Assembly: GCA_038888615.1 (NCBI GenBank) | Contig: JAWAID010000001.1 | Coordinates: 248,001-312,000, forward strand | Direction of reading: 5' to 3' | Origin: Candidatus Korarchaeum sp. | Lineage (GTDB): Archaea > Korarchaeota > Korarchaeia > Korarchaeales > Korarchaeaceae | Length of the DNA stretch: 64,000 nucleotides | Part shown: piece by piece, positions 8,409 to 16,064 of the stretch | Layout: each line of letters starts with the position of its first letter | Numbering within the stretch: position 1 is the first letter of the stretch | The notes under the pieces: model-generated | What the model was told of the DNA's origin: nothing | What the model saw: the letters and a program-made list of their open reading frames with translations, nothing else | Database searches by the model: none | Made by a program: the position numbers and the translations under genes

Positions 8409-9263
8409 TTAAACTGACCATATCACCATATTATCTTTGAATATAACTCCCTTCGTTCTATTACATAGGTTTTCCACCGGGCATTGACCGCATTTTCTGT
8501 ATGCGCATAGTTTTGAGCCTATATTCCGTATAGGCTCATCGAGCTTCCATGGGGCTACACCAAGGGCTTTAGCAACCTCCCTCCAAGTATTCTGTATTAT
8601 GATTTTCAGTGGACCATCGTTCACGCACCCCTGAAACTTTCCGCTCTTAAGCCTTAACACGCCAGTATAGATTGTGAAGCGGGCTACCTGCTTATCAACC
8701 GGGATATCAAGCTCATCCAGGTCCTTAACTTTGAATAGGCCTGTCTCACTCATGGCCCTGATATAGAAGTTCGCAAGCTTATCGCCGCGCAGATATGGGA
8801 AATCTCTAAGCCTCTCTCTAATCTCCTCTATTGTTAGGGGTTGAGGTGTTATGTTCCTCGGGTCTCCACAATACTTATCCATTAAAATGGCGGAAATCTT
8901 CTTCCAAGTCCTAGCCGCGGAGGAACTAAACCTCGCCCCAAGCCTCCTTAGAAAAACCTCTAAAGTCCTCTCGTTAACAATCAGAATCTTCTCGGGTGTA
9001 AACCTCTCAGGATAAAGCTCGTATGCTTCTCGGACCCTGCTCCATAACTTCTCAGCATCAGTCATATAATCGATGGAGATAACGTAAGTTAAGTATAGCG
9101 CATGTTCACGTGTTCCAGCCATAAGATTACGGGGCAAACGATACTCTGGCATGGAGACAAGCCAGCTCCCACTCCTGATCAAATCAAACAGAACCTCAGC
9201 AATCCTAAAAGCCCTATCAAAATCAACCTCAAACTCAACGGGAAAACGCAGCAAGTCCTCCAT
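8409..9263 (-). CDS. HhH-GPD (endonuclease III superfamily) DNA glycosylase-like protein
   Basis: A 284-residue protein. The segment LRGDKLANF (about 172-180) aligns with the helix-hairpin-helix GRKTAN of endonuclease III, placing a lysine at the lyase position. IPVDKQVARF (about 199-208) aligns with AVDTHV, placing an aspartate at the catalytic position. The C-terminus carries a four-cysteine loop CAYRKCGQCPVENLC, like the iron-sulfur loop of the family, but with spacing C-x4-C-x2-C-x5-C where endonuclease III has C-x6. It probably removes a damaged or modified base from DNA and may nick the abasic site. It is the only intact gene in the tRNA-Gly element, so it may be cargo. Specificity is unknown. 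Confidence 0.65.
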   Translation of the reverse strand: MEDLLRFPVEFEVDFDRAFRIAEVLFDLIRSGSWLVSMPEYRLPRNLMAGTREHALYLTYVISIDYMTDAEKLWSRVREAYELYPERFTPEKILIVNERTLEVFLRRLGARFSSSAARTWKKISAILMDKYCGDPRNITPQPLTIEEIRERLRDFPYLRGDKLANFYIRAMSETGLFKVKDLDELDIPVDKQVARFTIYTGVLRLKSGKFQGCVNDGPLKIIIQNTWREVAKALGVAPWKLDEPIRNIGSKLCAYRKCGQCPVENLCNRTKGVIFKDNMVIWSV

Positions 9264-9351
9264 CTACCTAATTGATAATCCCTAGAAAAAACCTAAAAAG
9301 ATTACGTAAAAATTCACACTGAAGGAGGGCTTTAAGCAACAAGATTTTTGG

Positions 9352-9425
9352 TGCGGCCGCCGGGATTTGAACCCGGGTCTCCGGCTTGGAGGGCCGGCAT
9401 CCTGTCCAGGCTAGACTACGGCCGC
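9352..9425 (-). tRNA. tRNA-Gly (TCC anticodon)
   Basis: An intact 74-nt cloverleaf. The acceptor GCGGCCG pairs with CGGCCGC, and the anticodon stem CCGGC/GCCGG has loop CCTCCAA. The T-arm is CCGGG-TTCAAAT-CCCGG. Position 33 is C instead of the usual U. Its 3' half is duplicated at 7371-7410 and acts as the right attachment site of the integrated element. Confidence 0.95.
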
Positions 9426-9625
9426 CCTTAGCGGTTGGAGAGCGAAGACCTAAAAACTTTGGGGTCCCAACGGTCTCTAGAAGTTGCGATTTTTTATATA
9501 ATAACACTAATATTATAATAATAATTTTCTATAGAAGTGGATTGTTATAAAAATTTTATTGATAATTATATGTGTAACTTAAGTTATTTTACTTTATGAA
9601 TACTTCTAGAAAAGTTTCATAGAAA

Positions 9626-9638
9626 GCTTTATATATAG
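9626..9638 (+). promoter_or_regulatory. TATA box of the TFB gene
   Basis: A strong GCTTTATATATAG element lies about 55 bp before the proposed start, giving a predicted start of transcription near 9660 and a short leader carrying GGTGGTGA at 9673-9680. The 9426-9625 interval upstream is very A+T-rich and contains no gene I can support. Confidence 0.7.
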
Positions 9639-9685
9639 TTTCACTCGTTATTTTTCGGCAATCTACGAAGAGGGTGGTGAGTTAG

Positions 9686-10696
9686 CTGTCTGAAAATTTT
9701 AGGAGGCACCGGGTCCAAGAGAGCGGACCTGTCGATGAGGAAATTATCACCTGCCCCAGGTGCGGTAGCAAGAATGTGGTTGAGGATCCTAATACCGGAG
9801 ACCTTATCTGCCAGAACTGCGGGTTAATACTAGACTCCAGCGCTTTAGATTTCTCCAAAGACTGGAGAGCATTCGATTCCGATGAGTACATCGAGAGGGC
9901 CCATGCAGGAGCTCCGATAACCCCCCTCAGACCGAGCTTCGGTTTAGATACGGATATCGTGCTGACTAAGGGAGCGAGCAAGAAATCAGTGAACCAGTTA
10001 AAGAGAGCTCAGAAGCATGCTGCTGACTCCAAGGAGAAGACCATAGAACCGGCACTCAGGAAGATAAGGGATGCTGCTGACTCCCTGACCTTACCGCAGG
10101 AGACGATAGAGGACGCTGCTGCTCTCTACAGGATGGCAGCTAGAGCGGGTCTCGTCAAGGGTAGGAGCATGGACGCGATGGTTGCGGCAGTGATCTACGC
10201 CGCTTGTAGGAGAACGGATGTACCTAAGACCCTAGAGGAGATATCTAAGTTCTTCGCTTTAGAGGAGAAGGAAGTCGGAAGGAGTTTCAGATTCCTCTTC
10301 AGGAAGCTCAGGATAAGGATACCACCACCTAAGCCGGAGAACTTCGTCTACTTAATAGCGTCGAAGCTCTCCCTACCTGAGGAAGCTGCAACTCAAGCGA
10401 TAAGGATAATAAGGATAGCTAAGAGGAACGGAGCCACTATGGGGAGGGAGCCTGTGGGAGTTGCTGCAGCAGCTGTTTACATGGCTTGTCAGGAATTGGG
10501 TATCCACAGGACGCAGAGGGAGCTCGCTCAGGCTGCGAACGTTACCGAGGTCACCGTGAGGAACAGGTATAAGGAGTTGTTAGCTAAGGCTAAGGATGAC
10601 TGGTTAGTGGAGGTAGGGGAAGAGAAGTTAGAGGAGATAAAGAAGAGGGTCTCAGAGCATTTGAAGTCCTCTCAAGCCGTACAACCCGTTAAGTAA
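9686..10696 (+). CDS. tfb: Transcription initiation factor B (TFB), apparent CTG start
   Basis: A 336-residue TFB recruiting RNA polymerase to TBP-bound promoters. The zinc ribbon is CPRCGSKNV (first Cys about residue 23) and CQNCGLIL. The B-reader/linker follows, then two cyclin folds (about 130-215 and 225-315) with the recognition helix RELAQAANVTEVTVRNRY. The first ATG/GTG/TTG in frame (GTG at 9776) would cut the zinc ribbon in half, and an in-frame TAG lies at 9683-9685. The only NTG codon between is CTG at 9686, placed 5 bases after a strong GGTGGTGA. I therefore place the start there. rpoP follows with its own TATA box. Confidence 0.9.
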   Translation: MSENFRRHRVQESGPVDEEIITCPRCGSKNVVEDPNTGDLICQNCGLILDSSALDFSKDWRAFDSDEYIERAHAGAPITPLRPSFGLDTDIVLTKGASKKSVNQLKRAQKHAADSKEKTIEPALRKIRDAADSLTLPQETIEDAAALYRMAARAGLVKGRSMDAMVAAVIYAACRRTDVPKTLEEISKFFALEEKEVGRSFRFLFRKLRIRIPPPKPENFVYLIASKLSLPEEAATQAIRIIRIAKRNGATMGREPVGVAAAAVYMACQELGIHRTQRELAQAANVTEVTVRNRYKELLAKAKDDWLVEVGEEKLEEIKKRVSEHLKSSQAVQPVK

Positions 10697-10764
10697 CGCA
10701 CCGAAAGGTTAATATATTCTGCCGTAGGATCGCGTGTGTAAGGAGCTGTGAGAGGGGGGTCCCC

Positions 10765-10908
10765 TTGTATCAGTGCCTCAGGTGCGGGTACCTCTTCACT
10801 AAGGAGGAGATGGAGGAGTACTTCAAGGATTACAAGTGTCCGAGATGCGGCTATAGGATACTTAGGAAGGTGAGGAAGGAGGAACCTAAGGTTGTGAAGG
10901 CGATCTGA
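10765..10908 (+). CDS. rpoP: DNA-directed RNA polymerase subunit P (Rpo12)
   Basis: A 47-residue zinc-ribbon protein. It begins at TTG (LYQCLRCGYLF, preceded by a GAGGGGGG ribosome site) and continues with YKCPRCGYRILRKVR, giving two CxxC pairs and the RILRKVR tail typical of archaeal/eukaryotic Rpb12. It is a core subunit contacting the Rpo3/Rpo10 assembly platform. A TATA-like GGTTAATATATTC lies at about 10707-10719. In most archaea rpoP sits behind rpl37ae in the exosome superoperon. Here it lies between TFB and signal peptidase, whose ATG starts 2 bases after the rpoP stop. Confidence 0.9.
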   Translation: MYQCLRCGYLFTKEEMEEYFKDYKCPRCGYRILRKVRKEEPKVVKAI

Positions 10909-10910
10909 AA

Positions 10911-11429
10911 ATGAGCTCGCAGAGGATATTTAGGGAGATACTCTCCTTGTTAGTGATATTCATCGTCTTCCTGACGATATTTCAAGTTATAATCCCGCAG
11001 ATATCGGGAGTTCCAACACCATTCACCGTTGTAACTTCTGGGTCCATGAAGCCGACGTTGGAACCCGGTGATCTCGTGATCGTCGTTGGTTGTGACCCAT
11101 ACCAGCTCACAGAGGGAGATGTAATCGTCTTCAGAGTCCCATGGTCAAGTAACATGGTTGTCCATAGGATAGTGAGGGTAGAGAGAGGTCCTGATGGTCC
11201 CTTATTCTACACTAAAGGGGATAACAATGCGATCATCGATCCGGGCTACAGAAAGCCCTCCGATATATACGGTAAAGTCGTCTTCAGAGTACCCCTGATA
11301 GGTTCCATCCTAGAGTTTTTCCAATTACTTCCCGTTAAAGTAGCAATAGTTAGCTTAATAGTTGGATACCTAATATATGATTACTCTAAGGAGCTGAAAA
11401 GTAACAGAGATACTGATCTGTCAGCTTGA
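10911..11429 (+). CDS. Signal peptidase I (S26B, archaeal/Sec11 type)
   Basis: A 172-residue membrane protease removing signal peptides of secreted proteins. An N-terminal transmembrane helix (about 8-30) precedes the catalytic serine in TSGSMKPTLEPGD (about 43-55). Then VVHRIVRVE supplies the histidine that replaces the bacterial lysine, and YTKGDNNAIIDPG gives the conserved GDNN box with the aspartate. A second hydrophobic segment lies at the C-terminus (about 140-160). All signature elements of the Sec11 class are intact. The start ATG is 2 bases downstream of the rpoP stop, indicating co-transcription. Confidence 0.9.
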   Translation: MSSQRIFREILSLLVIFIVFLTIFQVIIPQISGVPTPFTVVTSGSMKPTLEPGDLVIVVGCDPYQLTEGDVIVFRVPWSSNMVVHRIVRVERGPDGPLFYTKGDNNAIIDPGYRKPSDIYGKVVFRVPLIGSILEFFQLLPVKVAIVSLIVGYLIYDYSKELKSNRDTDLSA

Positions 11430-11614
11430 CACGACCCGGCGTCGGAAACCCTAAAATGGGCTAAAGGGAAGCGTGAGGGGAGTCACATCAACTTCCAAAT
11501 TAAAAAATCAAATTCACAGAGGGACGAGTCCGGCTTCCATTAGAGTCCGTCTCACTAATTAACCGTAAGCATTTTAATAAAAAGGATCATCATACGGCAT
11601 TTTTGTAACACCAA

Positions 11615-11626
11615 TTTATATATATA
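11615..11626 (+). promoter_or_regulatory. TATA box of the TBP gene
   Basis: TTTATATATATA is the strongest TATA element in the 243-bp gap after the signal peptidase gene. Transcription should start near 11650, leaving a short leader with GGTGA at 11662-11666, 6 bases before the ATG. The rest of the gap shows no gene I can support. Confidence 0.7.
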
Positions 11627-11672
11627 GCGGCGAGACCACTTAAGTGATATAGCCGTGTATTGGTGAAAAATT

Positions 11673-12308
11673 ATGCCCCTCGAGAGCGATGAGAGGGAGG
11701 GCTCCTCTGAGACTTTGTTAGAGGATAGGAGGGTTCAGGAGATACTTAAGAGGATCAGGGAACCCGAGATCACTATACAGAATGTTGTTTCCTCTGCCGA
11801 TATCAGGCAGAGGTTGGATCTTCATGAGATATCCAGAAGGATAAAGAAGTCTAGATACGATCCTGATAAATTCCCAGGCCTAGTTCTGAAGTTAGATGAA
11901 CCCAAAGCAGCCTTATTATTGTTTAGCAGTGGAAAATTCGTTTGTACAGGAACGAAGTCTGTTGAGGAGTCAGCTCAAGCCATCAACACCGCTATAGATG
12001 TCCTGCAGAAGCATGGTATAGAGGTTAAAGGGAGGCCCTTAATAAAAGCTGAGAATATAGTCGCGTCCGCCAAGCTTCACGTAAAAGTAGACATAGAGAG
12101 ATTGGCTTTAGAGCTTGAAAATACACTCTATGAACCTGAGCAGTTCCCCGGCCTCATATTCAGGATGAGGGATCCTGATGTGGTCTTCCTGATATTCGCA
12201 TCAGGGAGTCTTGTTTGTACTGGAGCGAAGAAGGAATCCGATGTCAAGAGGGCAGTCTACAAGCTCAGGGAGATATTAGCTAGGAGGGGTTATCTAGTGA
12301 TCGAGTGA
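11673..12308 (+). CDS. tbp: TATA-box-binding protein (TBP)
   Basis: A 211-residue TBP with the two direct saddle repeats. Repeat 1 (about 33-120) includes IQNVVSSADI, YDPDKFPGLVLKL and SGKFVCTGTKS. Repeat 2 (about 125-210) includes AENIVASAKL, YEPEQFPGLIFRM and SGSLVCTGAKK. An acidic N-terminal extension of about 30 residues (rich in E, D, R) precedes the first repeat and makes the protein slightly longer than most archaeal TBPs. It lies close to TFB and rpoP, so three basal transcription genes cluster within 2.7 kb. GGTGA directly upstream supports the ATG start. Confidence 0.96.
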   Translation: MPLESDEREGSSETLLEDRRVQEILKRIREPEITIQNVVSSADIRQRLDLHEISRRIKKSRYDPDKFPGLVLKLDEPKAALLLFSSGKFVCTGTKSVEESAQAINTAIDVLQKHGIEVKGRPLIKAENIVASAKLHVKVDIERLALELENTLYEPEQFPGLIFRMRDPDVVFLIFASGSLVCTGAKKESDVKRAVYKLREILARRGYLVIE

Positions 12309-12363
12309 ATCCTCGGAAACAAAAACATTTTTATTTTGCTCGTGAGAACAGCTAGGGATTCCT

Positions 12364-13461
12364 ATGGTTAGAACCACTGTTTCCGTGATAAAAGCCGATA
12401 TTGGGAGCCTAGCGGGACATCACATCGTTCATCCTAAGTTGAAGGAAGCGGCTTCTCAGGAGTTAGCTGAGGCCAGATCCTCCAGGTTGATAGAGGACTT
12501 CTACGTGACAGCGGTGGGCGATGACCTACAGTTGATAATGACGCATAGGAAAGGTGTGGAGAGTTCAGAAGTTCACGAATTAGCTTGGAGGGCGTTCAAG
12601 AGATGCGCAGATATAGCTAAAGACATCGGCCTCTACGGAGCTGGTCAAGACCTCCTTAGGGAGGCCTTCTCCGGGAACCTAAGGGGAATGGGACCGGGTT
12701 TCGCTGAGATGGAGTTCGAGGAGAGACCTTCTGATCCCATAGTCGTTTTCATGGCAGATAAAACGGAACCAGGAGCTTTCAACTTACCTCTCTTCAAGAT
12801 ATTCGCTGATCCCTTCAATACAGCAGGTCTAGTGATAGATCCTAAGCTCCACTCGGGTTTCATATTCGAGATAATGGATGTGATCGAGAGCAAGATCGTC
12901 GAGTTATCGTCCCCAGAGGAGATGTACGATATACTCTCGATAATAGGAACTCCCTCTAGATACGTGATCAGGAGGGTCTTCAGGAAGGTCGATAGGGAGA
13001 TAGCTGCTTCAGTCAGCACAACTAGGCTCAGCTTGATAGCGGGGAAGTACGTAGGCAAGGATGATCCTGTAGCTATAGTAAGAGCCCAAGCAGGATTTCC
13101 TGCCGTGGGTGAGGTACTGGAGCCCTTCTCATTCCCTTTCCTAGTTGCTGGATGGATGAGAGGATCCCACGTAGGTCCTCTGATGCCTGTTAGCGAGAAG
13201 GATGCTAGACCAACTAGGTTCGATGGACCACCTAGGATCGTGGCTTTAGGGTTCCAGGTGAAGGACTCCAAGTTGATAGGACCGAGCGACCTCTTCTCAG
13301 ATGTAGCCTTCGATGAGGCGAGGAGGATGGCCAACATGATAGCTGACTACATGAGGAGGCATGGTCCCATGATGCCCCACAGACTCGGTCCTGAGGAGAT
13401 GGAATATACAACGCTCCCAGAGGTCCTGAGGAAGCTAGAAAGTAGGTTCAGGAGCGAATGA
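12364..13461 (+). CDS. fbp: Fructose-1,6-bisphosphate aldolase/phosphatase (bifunctional)
   Basis: A 365-residue archaeal type V FBPase, which condenses triose phosphates and dephosphorylates the product in gluconeogenesis. Visible signatures are VSVIKADIGSLAGHH at the N-terminus (metal and substrate ligands), the AVGDDLQLIMTH motif, YGAGQDLL, ADKTEPGAFNLP, and the conserved C-terminal PMMPHRLGPEEMEY. Length is normal for the family. Its last 27 bp overlap the convergent triosephosphate isomerase gene, so the two enzymes that supply and use triose phosphates are adjacent. A T-rich promoter-like element (ACATTTTTATTTTG) lies at about 12328-12341. Confidence 0.95.
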   Translation: MVRTTVSVIKADIGSLAGHHIVHPKLKEAASQELAEARSSRLIEDFYVTAVGDDLQLIMTHRKGVESSEVHELAWRAFKRCADIAKDIGLYGAGQDLLREAFSGNLRGMGPGFAEMEFEERPSDPIVVFMADKTEPGAFNLPLFKIFADPFNTAGLVIDPKLHSGFIFEIMDVIESKIVELSSPEEMYDILSIIGTPSRYVIRRVFRKVDREIAASVSTTRLSLIAGKYVGKDDPVAIVRAQAGFPAVGEVLEPFSFPFLVAGWMRGSHVGPLMPVSEKDARPTRFDGPPRIVALGFQVKDSKLIGPSDLFSDVAFDEARRMANMIADYMRRHGPMMPHRLGPEEMEYTTLPEVLRKLESRFRSE

Positions 13462-14127
13462 ACTCGCTGGTTCTGCTAACTCCCTTATTTTTCTGTAGGG
13501 GTCCGGGCTCTTCGTGATGGCTGAAGCTACCAAGACACCGTAACTCCCGAGCTCTAATGCCGCTCTAACGTCGTCCCCGCTAGATATACCGGCCCCGCAG
13601 AGCAAGGGAACTTCCTTATTCACGCTCCTAACAGCCTTCAGCGAGTTCAGTATCACTTCGGGTTTGGCTTTAGATACCGGGATCCCGCTTCCTATTAGCT
13701 CGGGCGGTTCCACGGCGATGGCATTAGGTGAGAGCGCCGCTATGACAGCTGACTCACTGGGAGTGGACGAGCATACTATCGAGAGAAGCCCGAGTTCCCT
13801 CATAATCGAGATAGCTTCTGCTATATGCCTCAAGGAGAGTTGCCTCTCTGAGTGATTGAGGAGCGAACCGCTAGCTCCAGCCTCCTTTACCAGGGCAGGG
13901 GGGACGTGACCCGTGAAGGGGCCTGGAGGGAGAGGATCCACGTGTTGAGCGAATACAGGTATCTCAACTGATGAGGAAACCGCTCTTAGATCCAGGAAGT
14001 TAGGAGCTACTCCTATGAGCACTCCGGTCTCCCTCCAAACTCTCTCAGCTAACTTCGATATCTCGATCGCTCGAGTCCCCGATGATTCAGGGTAGGCTTT
14101 CAGGTTCACCAGGAGTCTGGGTAGCAT
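13435..14127 (-). CDS. tpiA: Triosephosphate isomerase
   Basis: A 230-residue archaeal short-form TIM barrel interconverting DHAP and glyceraldehyde 3-phosphate. The substrate lysine is in LLVNLKAYP (about residue 10). The catalytic histidine region is LLNHSER (about 91-97) with the preceding AQHVDP, the catalytic glutamate is in AVEPPELIGSG (about 138-148), and the phosphate loops are LLCGAGISSGDD and GVLVASAI. It converges with and overlaps the FBP aldolase/phosphatase gene by 27 bp, a compact gluconeogenic pair. The divergent AMMECR1 gene begins 49 bp beyond its start. Confidence 0.95.
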   Translation of the reverse strand: MLPRLLVNLKAYPESSGTRAIEISKLAERVWRETGVLIGVAPNFLDLRAVSSSVEIPVFAQHVDPLPPGPFTGHVPPALVKEAGASGSLLNHSERQLSLRHIAEAISIMRELGLLSIVCSSTPSESAVIAALSPNAIAVEPPELIGSGIPVSKAKPEVILNSLKAVRSVNKEVPLLCGAGISSGDDVRAALELGSYGVLVASAITKSPDPYRKIRELAEPASSFAPEPTF

Positions 14128-14176
14128 ACCACAACGTCGAGGAAAGCAATTTATTAAGTAACGCTTAGATCCATCG

Positions 14177-14791
14177 ATGAATGAGCTAACCCTGGAGGAA
14201 GGCTCCTTCTTGGTCAGGCTAGCGAGAGCCTCTATAACCTCCTTCTTCGTGAGCAGAGGGATCTTGGATGTGAGACCACCCTACCCAAAGTTGGAGGAGA
14301 AGTCCGGTGCCTTCGTCACGCTGAGCACCTACCCCGAGGAGGAGCTTAGGGGATGCATAGGGTTTCCTGAGCCCATATATCCCCTTTACAAAGCTGTAAT
14401 AAGAGCAGCATTAGCTGCGGCCTTCGAGGATCCCAGGTTCCCACCTTTATCCGAGAGCGAGCTCAATAAGATCACGGTCGAGGTCTCCGTTCTGACACCC
14501 CCTGAGAGGATCGATACCGCCGTTGACCAGAGGGAGGACCTGCCTGAGCTCATAGAAGTAGGGAAGCATGGGATCATAGTGAGAAGAGGATCTCTCTCAG
14601 GTCTTCTCCTCCCACAGGTTGCCGTAGAGTATGAATGGGACTCCCGTGAGTTCCTGGAGCACACCTGCATCAAAGCGGGAATGCGTACGGGATGCTGGTT
14701 GGTTAATGGGACTGAGGTTTACAGGTTCTCAGCGATTATCTTCACGGAGAGGAGTCCCAACGGGGAAGTCTTGAGGAAAGAGCTAGGTTAG
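14177..14791 (+). CDS. AMMECR1 family protein
   Basis: A 204-residue protein with the hallmark AMMECR1 hexapeptide LRGCIG (about residues 57-62) after a CLTLSTYPEEE-like lead-in, followed by ALAAAFEDPRFPPLSESEL and IEVSVLTPPE-type segments and the KHGIIV box. The family is universal in archaea and eukaryotes; its biochemical role is unknown, with a nucleic-acid or radical-chemistry link only proposed from gene neighbourhoods. It is directly followed, 1 base later, by a glycosyltransferase-like gene, and the pair is probably one transcript divergent from tpiA. Confidence 0.9.
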   Translation: MNELTLEEGSFLVRLARASITSFFVSRGILDVRPPYPKLEEKSGAFVTLSTYPEEELRGCIGFPEPIYPLYKAVIRAALAAAFEDPRFPPLSESELNKITVEVSVLTPPERIDTAVDQREDLPELIEVGKHGIIVRRGSLSGLLLPQVAVEYEWDSREFLEHTCIKAGMRTGCWLVNGTEVYRFSAIIFTERSPNGEVLRKELG

Positions 14792-14792
14792 G

Positions 14793-15965
14793 ATGCCCAA
14801 AGCTTACATATCTCCATTGGGGATAGGATACGGTCACGCTTCAAGGTGCGTTAACCTAGCCAAGAGGCTAGTGAAGGAGGGGTTTTCTGTATACTTCTCA
14901 GCTAGGGGAGATGCTTTTACTTACCTAAAGGGGTCCCCTGAGGGATTCCCGTTGTTTGGGGAGGGTAAGGAAATCGTTTGGAAGCAGAGGGAGGACGGAT
15001 CACCTGACTTCTGGGGGACACTTAAGGAACCCGGGATACTCAGGGAGTTCGTAGCCCAAGTCTTAGAGGAGAGGGATTACCTGGAGGCTGTATCCCCCGA
15101 CGTGGTGATCTCCGATTCCAGACTGCAGACCCTAGTGGCATCCGAGTACCTCGGGCTTCCCAGCGTGTCCATACTGAACCAACCTAAGCTACTACTCCAT
15201 CCCTTGATCGTTAAGAAATCTACTTCTACTCTTCCTAGAGGACTATCTATAGCTAAGAGGTTAGAATCCGTAGTAAACTCAGCTATAACTAGGTTTTGGG
15301 CTCTATCACAGGCATCTTTAGTTGCCGATTTCCCTCCGCCGTTTAACATATCTAAGTATCAGACGTCAAACCTCCCCAAGGCCTTGATGGATCGTCTGGT
15401 CTTCACTGGACCTCTTCTAGAACCTGAGTGCGATGAAGTGAGGGATGAACTCGTTCTGATAATGATCTCAGGTCCGGAGTACGAGAGGAGATCTGTTTTA
15501 GGGGAGATAATAGCTCTCATGGAGAGGATTCCGGAGGAATTGAGGGAACTCGAGTTCGTCGTATCAATGGGAGAACCGGGTACCCTTAGGGTCGAGGAGC
15601 TCTCTAGCAATGTCAAGATCTTCAGTTGGCTCCCGAATAAGTGGGAGTTCCTATCTAGAGCCAGGGTGGTAGTTTCCAGAGCTGGGCACAACGTGATATC
15701 TGAATCCCTACTCTGTGGAAAGCCTCTACTCCTGATTCCAGTCCCCGGGCAGACAGAGAAAATGGAGAACGCGAAAAGTGTTCAAGAGCTCGGTCTGGGG
15801 TTGTACATGAATCAGGACGATCTTGAGAAGAGATTCTTCGATTACCTGCGAACGCTCCTAAAGAACAGTGGTTTCCATAAGAGGGCTAAGGAGTTCAGAG
15901 ATAAATTCTTAGACTGGGATTTCTTAGGGAGGGCTGTGGGTGCGATAGAAAGCGTGATTGCTTAG
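14793..15965 (+). CDS. Glycosyltransferase, MurG/UDP-glucuronosyltransferase-like (GT28 fold)
   Basis: A 390-residue GT-B fold protein. The N-terminal domain opens with the glycine-rich YISPLGIGYGHASRC (about 4-18), as in MJ1255-like archaeal proteins. The C-terminal domain contains FSWLPNKWEFLSRARVVVSRAGHNVISE (from about 274) and the PLLLIPVPGQTEKMENA nucleotide-sugar loop. These features indicate transfer of a sugar from a nucleotide donor, probably to lipid or protein in the envelope; the acceptor is unknown. The gene starts immediately after AMMECR1. It is the last gene with ordinary codon use before the atypical iron-sulfur pair. Confidence 0.75.
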   Translation: MPKAYISPLGIGYGHASRCVNLAKRLVKEGFSVYFSARGDAFTYLKGSPEGFPLFGEGKEIVWKQREDGSPDFWGTLKEPGILREFVAQVLEERDYLEAVSPDVVISDSRLQTLVASEYLGLPSVSILNQPKLLLHPLIVKKSTSTLPRGLSIAKRLESVVNSAITRFWALSQASLVADFPPPFNISKYQTSNLPKALMDRLVFTGPLLEPECDEVRDELVLIMISGPEYERRSVLGEIIALMERIPEELRELEFVVSMGEPGTLRVEELSSNVKIFSWLPNKWEFLSRARVVVSRAGHNVISESLLCGKPLLLIPVPGQTEKMENAKSVQELGLGLYMNQDDLEKRFFDYLRTLLKNSGFHKRAKEFRDKFLDWDFLGRAVGAIESVIA

Positions 15966-16064
15966 AGGATGGGTGAACTAACCACACCCCCAGTGATGTT
16001 AACATTATAGGTCATCTTGTCGACTGACCAGGTTATCCCTTGAAAGGAAAGGGGGCTTCGAGTC

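Larger units (their letters stand above)
7371..9390. mobile_element. Small integrated element at tRNA-Gly
   Basis: The region is framed by a 40-bp direct repeat of the tRNA-Gly 3' half (7371-7410 and 9351-9390). The intact tRNA is kept at the right end and only the 3' fragment remains at the left. It lies on the 3' side of the tRNA, as expected for tyrosine-integrase elements of archaea. Inside are a decayed plus-strand gene and one intact minus-strand endonuclease III-like gene. No integrase is visible, so this is either a decayed remnant or a non-autonomous element. The interior is less compact than the surrounding chromosome. Confidence 0.75.
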
